Below are positions 60,566 to 64,000 of a stretch of DNA of 64,000 nucleotides, piece by piece. The stretch covers positions 24,369,866-24,433,865 of the forward strand of contig CM035227.1 in assembly GCA_020226215.1 (NCBI GenBank), written 5' to 3'. The notes under the pieces are model-generated. The model was not told where the DNA came from. It did not search any database and saw only the letters and a list, made by a program, of their open reading frames with translations. Within the stretch, counting starts at the first letter, position 1. Each line of letters opens with the position of its first letter. Both the position numbers and the translations under genes were made by a program. This DNA is from Sindora glabra (Eukaryota > Streptophyta > Magnoliopsida > Fabales > Fabaceae).

Positions 60566-62360
60566 TACTTAAGACTCCGTGGTGAAAGAGACCACGTCAA
60601 CGCTTACATTCTAAAAAAAAGAAAAAAAAATCCTTGACTTATGAGAAGATAATCTTTATTGAAAAATTTTATTAATTAATAAAATAAATAGATGATATGT
60701 TATTAATATACTTTGATAATAAATAATTATAATATTTAATATTATAATAATAAAAAAATGATTTCTTCTTTAAAATTAATAATATTTATTTTCTATCACA
60801 TTCTTAATATTTAATATTAAATAAATAAAATATTTTTATAATTTTAATATTTTATTACTATATTTTAATATATTTTTAAAAAAAAGCTAATTCCTTTAAT
60901 CTTTTAACATAATTCCCTTAAAAATTATTTTTTAAGAGAAATTTAAGAATAATCATCAATTTGTCGAGCATTGTGATCATTAGATCAAAAAATATAATAT
61001 CTTACCAACAATTGATTCGCTTATTGATAATAGTCTAAGTTCCACTAAAACATTTTAAATCCGATAATAGATTTGAGTTCCATTTTCAAAAATATTTATT
61101 TTACAAAAAAAAATTTCATTTAGTTATTCCATTTCAGATAATATTAGCCTCGTACCCAACGCTACTCTGGTCGCACACAATAAATTTTTCACTCGTAGAG
61201 TTCTCGCAAATTACCGAGGTATATTTATATGATTTTGAGACCACCAACTCATCTGAATTGTGGAATCCATTAAAACTGAGACTCTTCAACTAGTGCTACT
61301 GTTCACGAAGGAAAAACAAAACAAAACAAAACCCCGTAGATCCATTAAAGAAACACAATTCATTGACTCAGTTAAAAATATAAGACCACTTGCCACTTTA
61401 AACAGGGTGGGTCCTCAGCAAAATAATTTTTGCCATTCTGATTGACTTGGAATGTTTATTTCAACGAGGAAGTTTCCCGTAAGTTCTGGTGATACATTTC
61501 ATGTTACTACTATATACGGATGGATGGATAAGCACCAGAAGACAAAAGATTAAATTAAGATCCGGCAGTCGTAGCAAATGACCTTAATTTGGTAATGGAC
61601 GGGAAAAACAACAAAAGAAGGAACCTATTATGACGAAGGTCATATGGAACTGTTCTTTCTTTGTAGTTGGTGAAATTAAATAAATATAAAATAAAAAAAA
61701 GAAGAATTATCAATGGAAAAGCCGAGTGTGGGACCAAACCGACCATAACGAATCCAGCCAGATGATTAAATTTAAAAAAAAAAAAAAACTATCAATAATT
61801 CTAGGATCATAAGAATTACCGCTACATGTCAAGTATTTAACATATTGTGCATCAGATTTTAATCGACATACAATTGAATATCCTTACATATTAATTTTGA
61901 TGTGGTTTATACTTTATACAATCAATGTGGAAAAAAATTATCACATTTATTTTTTTATCTTTAAATTTTTTTTTAAAGTTTAGACATTTTATATTGGTTT
62001 TTTATTAAAAATTGACGTCCTTCCTTTTAAAAATATTTTATTTTTAATGTTTTATATCAATTTTTAGTAAAAAATTTATGTAAAATATTTTCATAATATT
62101 TTTTAACATTAATTTTTAAGTTTCTTGTCAAAATATTTACAATAAAAATTGAATATAAATTTAGCATTCCATATAAAACATATATTTTGAATTAAAAATT
62201 TTGAAATGTCGTATCATAACACTCAATTGTCTGTTTGGGGCAATTTTTTAATTTATATAATTTTTTAAAATTTATCCATTTAAAAATCAAAAGCTATTTA
62301 CCCTTCCAAAATTACAAAAATGATCATTTTTATGAACTTTTTTAAACTTTGTTTTGCCAA
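60566..62360. other. Intergenic DNA, no gene recognised
   Basis: AT-rich, with a few mixed patches (61140-61260, 61440-61760) that hold only short conflicting open stretches. Confidence 0.4.
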
Positions 62361-62531
62361 TCTCTCAGTCACTATTCGATTGACTTTAGATTTCACAATA
62401 ACATATTATCAAACACATCTAAAACTTAAGATTTAAGGTGTAGGCATGTAAAACTTAGATATAACCTCAAAAGACATACAAATGAGATATAAATAAAAAT
62501 ATATTAAAAAAATTTGTATGAAAATTGAAGA
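62361..62531. repeat. Direct repeat shared with the right window edge
   Basis: It matches 63823-64000 in order: ATTCGATT, then ACAATAACATATTAT, AAGATTTAAGG/AAGATTTAAAG, CTTAGATA, AACCTCAAAAG and CATACAAATGAGATATAAA. About 170 bp align, and the second copy is cut by the window end. Confidence 0.75.
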
Positions 62532-63050
62532 AATGAAAGAGATAAAAATCTAATAAATAGAAACAAAAAAAGAGTAATCTTATATTTTAAATCAATGGTA
62601 TAATATATTTAAAAATATTTATATTGAACCAAATATAAAAATATTATATTCTTAAAAATACATTCATAGGAATCAAATTCTCAAAATTCTAAAAAATATA
62701 AAATTTTGTAAACCATCCTCAATTCTTCTCCCAAAGATCACCAACCCATTCCCTCTGCTTGCCACAAGGGAACAAATAGAAATGTATGGATTTGAAATTT
62801 TCCTCCAATTGATTGGGTTGGAAAAGGAAAAAAAGGATGTTGATTAACATTATTTTTATATATTAATATTTTAAAAAATTTCTTCTCTGTATTTATTTTA
62901 ATTAATTTTAAAATTTTTTTCTTTTTTCTCACAATCAATCAAGAGTAATAAGGGTCCATTTATTCTTCCGAACCCATAAGAAAATTTTATATATTTTTAT
63001 ATAGGTAAAGGGATGATATATTATTTTTATTTTTTATTATTTAAAATAAA
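62532..63050. other. AT-rich intergenic DNA
   Basis: No gene is recognised. The open stretch on the minus strand at 62738-62938 is low complexity (Lys/Ile/Phe-rich). Confidence 0.4.
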
Positions 63051-63099
63051 AAAAAACAGCGGTGGATAGGATCTAATATTTTCAATGAAAGGGCTATAG

Positions 63100-63830
63100 T
63101 GCCAATCCGGATCATTTGATTAATGCTACTATGGCGGACGTTGTGGCAGATAGCGGCGAATGGGATTGCACAAGCTGGAGCTGAGTGAATTTTGACTGTT
63201 CTGGAAATAAATGCTACCCCCCTCGATCTGAACAAGGTTCTGATGTCATCTCCGGTGGGGAATTTATTATTTTGATTTGTACATAAAATAATTTTTTGTG
63301 AAAAATTAATTTTTTAAAAAATAATTTTTTATATAAATTTTTTTAAAAATATTTAATTGACATATAAAAATAATACTTCTAAAAAATTAATTTTATATAT
63401 TTTATTTGATTCAATTTTAAATATCTTAAAATGTATTAATAAAATAATTATTATATTTTTAATATTAATATAATATAAATTAATAAATTTTAATAATTAT
63501 TAATTCAATTTAGTAAAAATAATTTTATTATTATATTATAAATAAGGTAGAAAATAAAACTTACTTTTGTGCGGGGTAGTACTTCCTAGTCAGTTGTATT
63601 TCTTAGGAGATAAACTTTTCGTAGAAACAAACGATCTCTGAAACTGAAAGTCTTTGCACCCGCACTGATCAGACGCATGATTACTTGGGGCGGAAAATCT
63701 GGAATCTCGAAGCCCCTGGGCGCATTGTTATCCACACTAGGAAATGCTGTCAGCCTGGCTTGACAACGAACGAAGATGGGAAAGTTACAGGAGTGTTATA
63801 TTCTGAAGAATATTCTTTGTTTTTCCAATC
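63100..63830 (+). pseudogene. LINE (non-LTR retrotransposon) 3' fragment split by a MITE
   Basis: Before the MITE, the plus strand reads PDHLINATMADVVADSGEWD, then after a shift PPRSEQGSDVIS, the linker upstream of zf-RVT in plant LINEs. After it, 63685-63760 reads GRKIWNLEAPGRIVIHTRK, the opening of the zf-RVT domain (typically IW-L-P-R...W). The two parts are in the right order for one element. Both are frameshifted. The assignment rests on motif memory. Confidence 0.5.
63258..63636. mobile_element. Small AT-rich MITE, same family as 618-1003
   Basis: It contains the TTGATTCAATTTTAAAT block and downstream AT pattern found in the other family members, and the subterminal GTACTTCCTAGTCAG and TTTCTTAGGAG. 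The right end, inverted, reads ATCGTTTGTTTCTACG, similar to GTCGTTTGGTTCATGC of the large element. The ends are approximate. Confidence 0.45.
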
Positions 63831-64000
63831 TCCGGCCGTTATTCGATTTACTCTAGACTTAACAATAACATATTATTAAATACATAATAAATATCTAAAA
63901 TTTAAGATTTAAAGTGGAGGCATACAGAACTTAGATACAACCTCAAAAGTCATACAAATGAGATATAAACAAAAATATATTAGAAAATTTTGCATAAAAA
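63823..64000. repeat. Direct repeat, second copy, running off the window
   Basis: This is the partner of 62361-62531 and may continue past 64000. Confidence 0.7.

Overview
This is nuclear DNA from a flowering plant, probably a eudicot. The evidence is a many-exon plant-type gene with GT-AG introns, several degenerate LTR retrotransposons, AT-rich MITEs and an embedded piece of chloroplast DNA. The sequence is very AT-rich and carries many (TA)n tracts. I cannot name the species.

The one recognisable host gene is on the + strand at 15891-36956. It is an autoinhibited, calmodulin-regulated P-type IIB Ca2+-ATPase of the ACA8/ACA9/ACA10 kind. I could place 33 exons (about 3.17 kb of coding sequence, about 1055 codons), all with usable splice sites and consistent phases. 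It keeps the N-terminal calmodulin-binding segment, TGES, DKTGT, KGAAE and TGDGVNDAP. As it stands it cannot make a full-length pump. Exon 12 has one extra base in a T run. Exon 22 is split by a 2.5-kb transposon and carries a probable 5-bp duplication. Several active-site residues are substituted, including the Ca2+-coordinating Asn of TM6 (Ser here). I read it as a young pseudogene, with assembly error possible only for the T-run base.

Region by region: 1-7553 is AT-rich intergenic DNA with one small MITE and a duplicated noncoding block (5461-5785 and 6708-7030). At 7554-15352 lies a complete but degenerate Ty1/copia element on the minus strand, with LTRs, PBS, PPT and a perfect 5-bp target duplication. 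Its integrase region is interrupted by plastid-derived DNA (ycf1, trnR-UCU and atpA pieces). The Ca2+-ATPase pseudogene follows; its intron 30 holds an internally deleted Ty3/gypsy element (32590-36044). Downstream are a truncated copia (about 38870-41466) and a Sirevirus-like copia with 1.4-1.5-kb LTRs (41656-50581). Then come about 6 kb of intergenic DNA and a second, longer copy (56867-59907) of the transposon that broke exon 22, this time with clean termini and a TAA target duplication. The last 4 kb hold AT-rich repeats and a LINE fragment that is itself split by a MITE.

I found no new multi-gene system. The most interesting objects are the recently disabled Ca2+ pump, the minisatellite-carrying Harbinger-like element that disabled it (periods of 97 + 29n bp built on a perfect palindrome), and the chimeric plastid insertion inside a retrotransposon.
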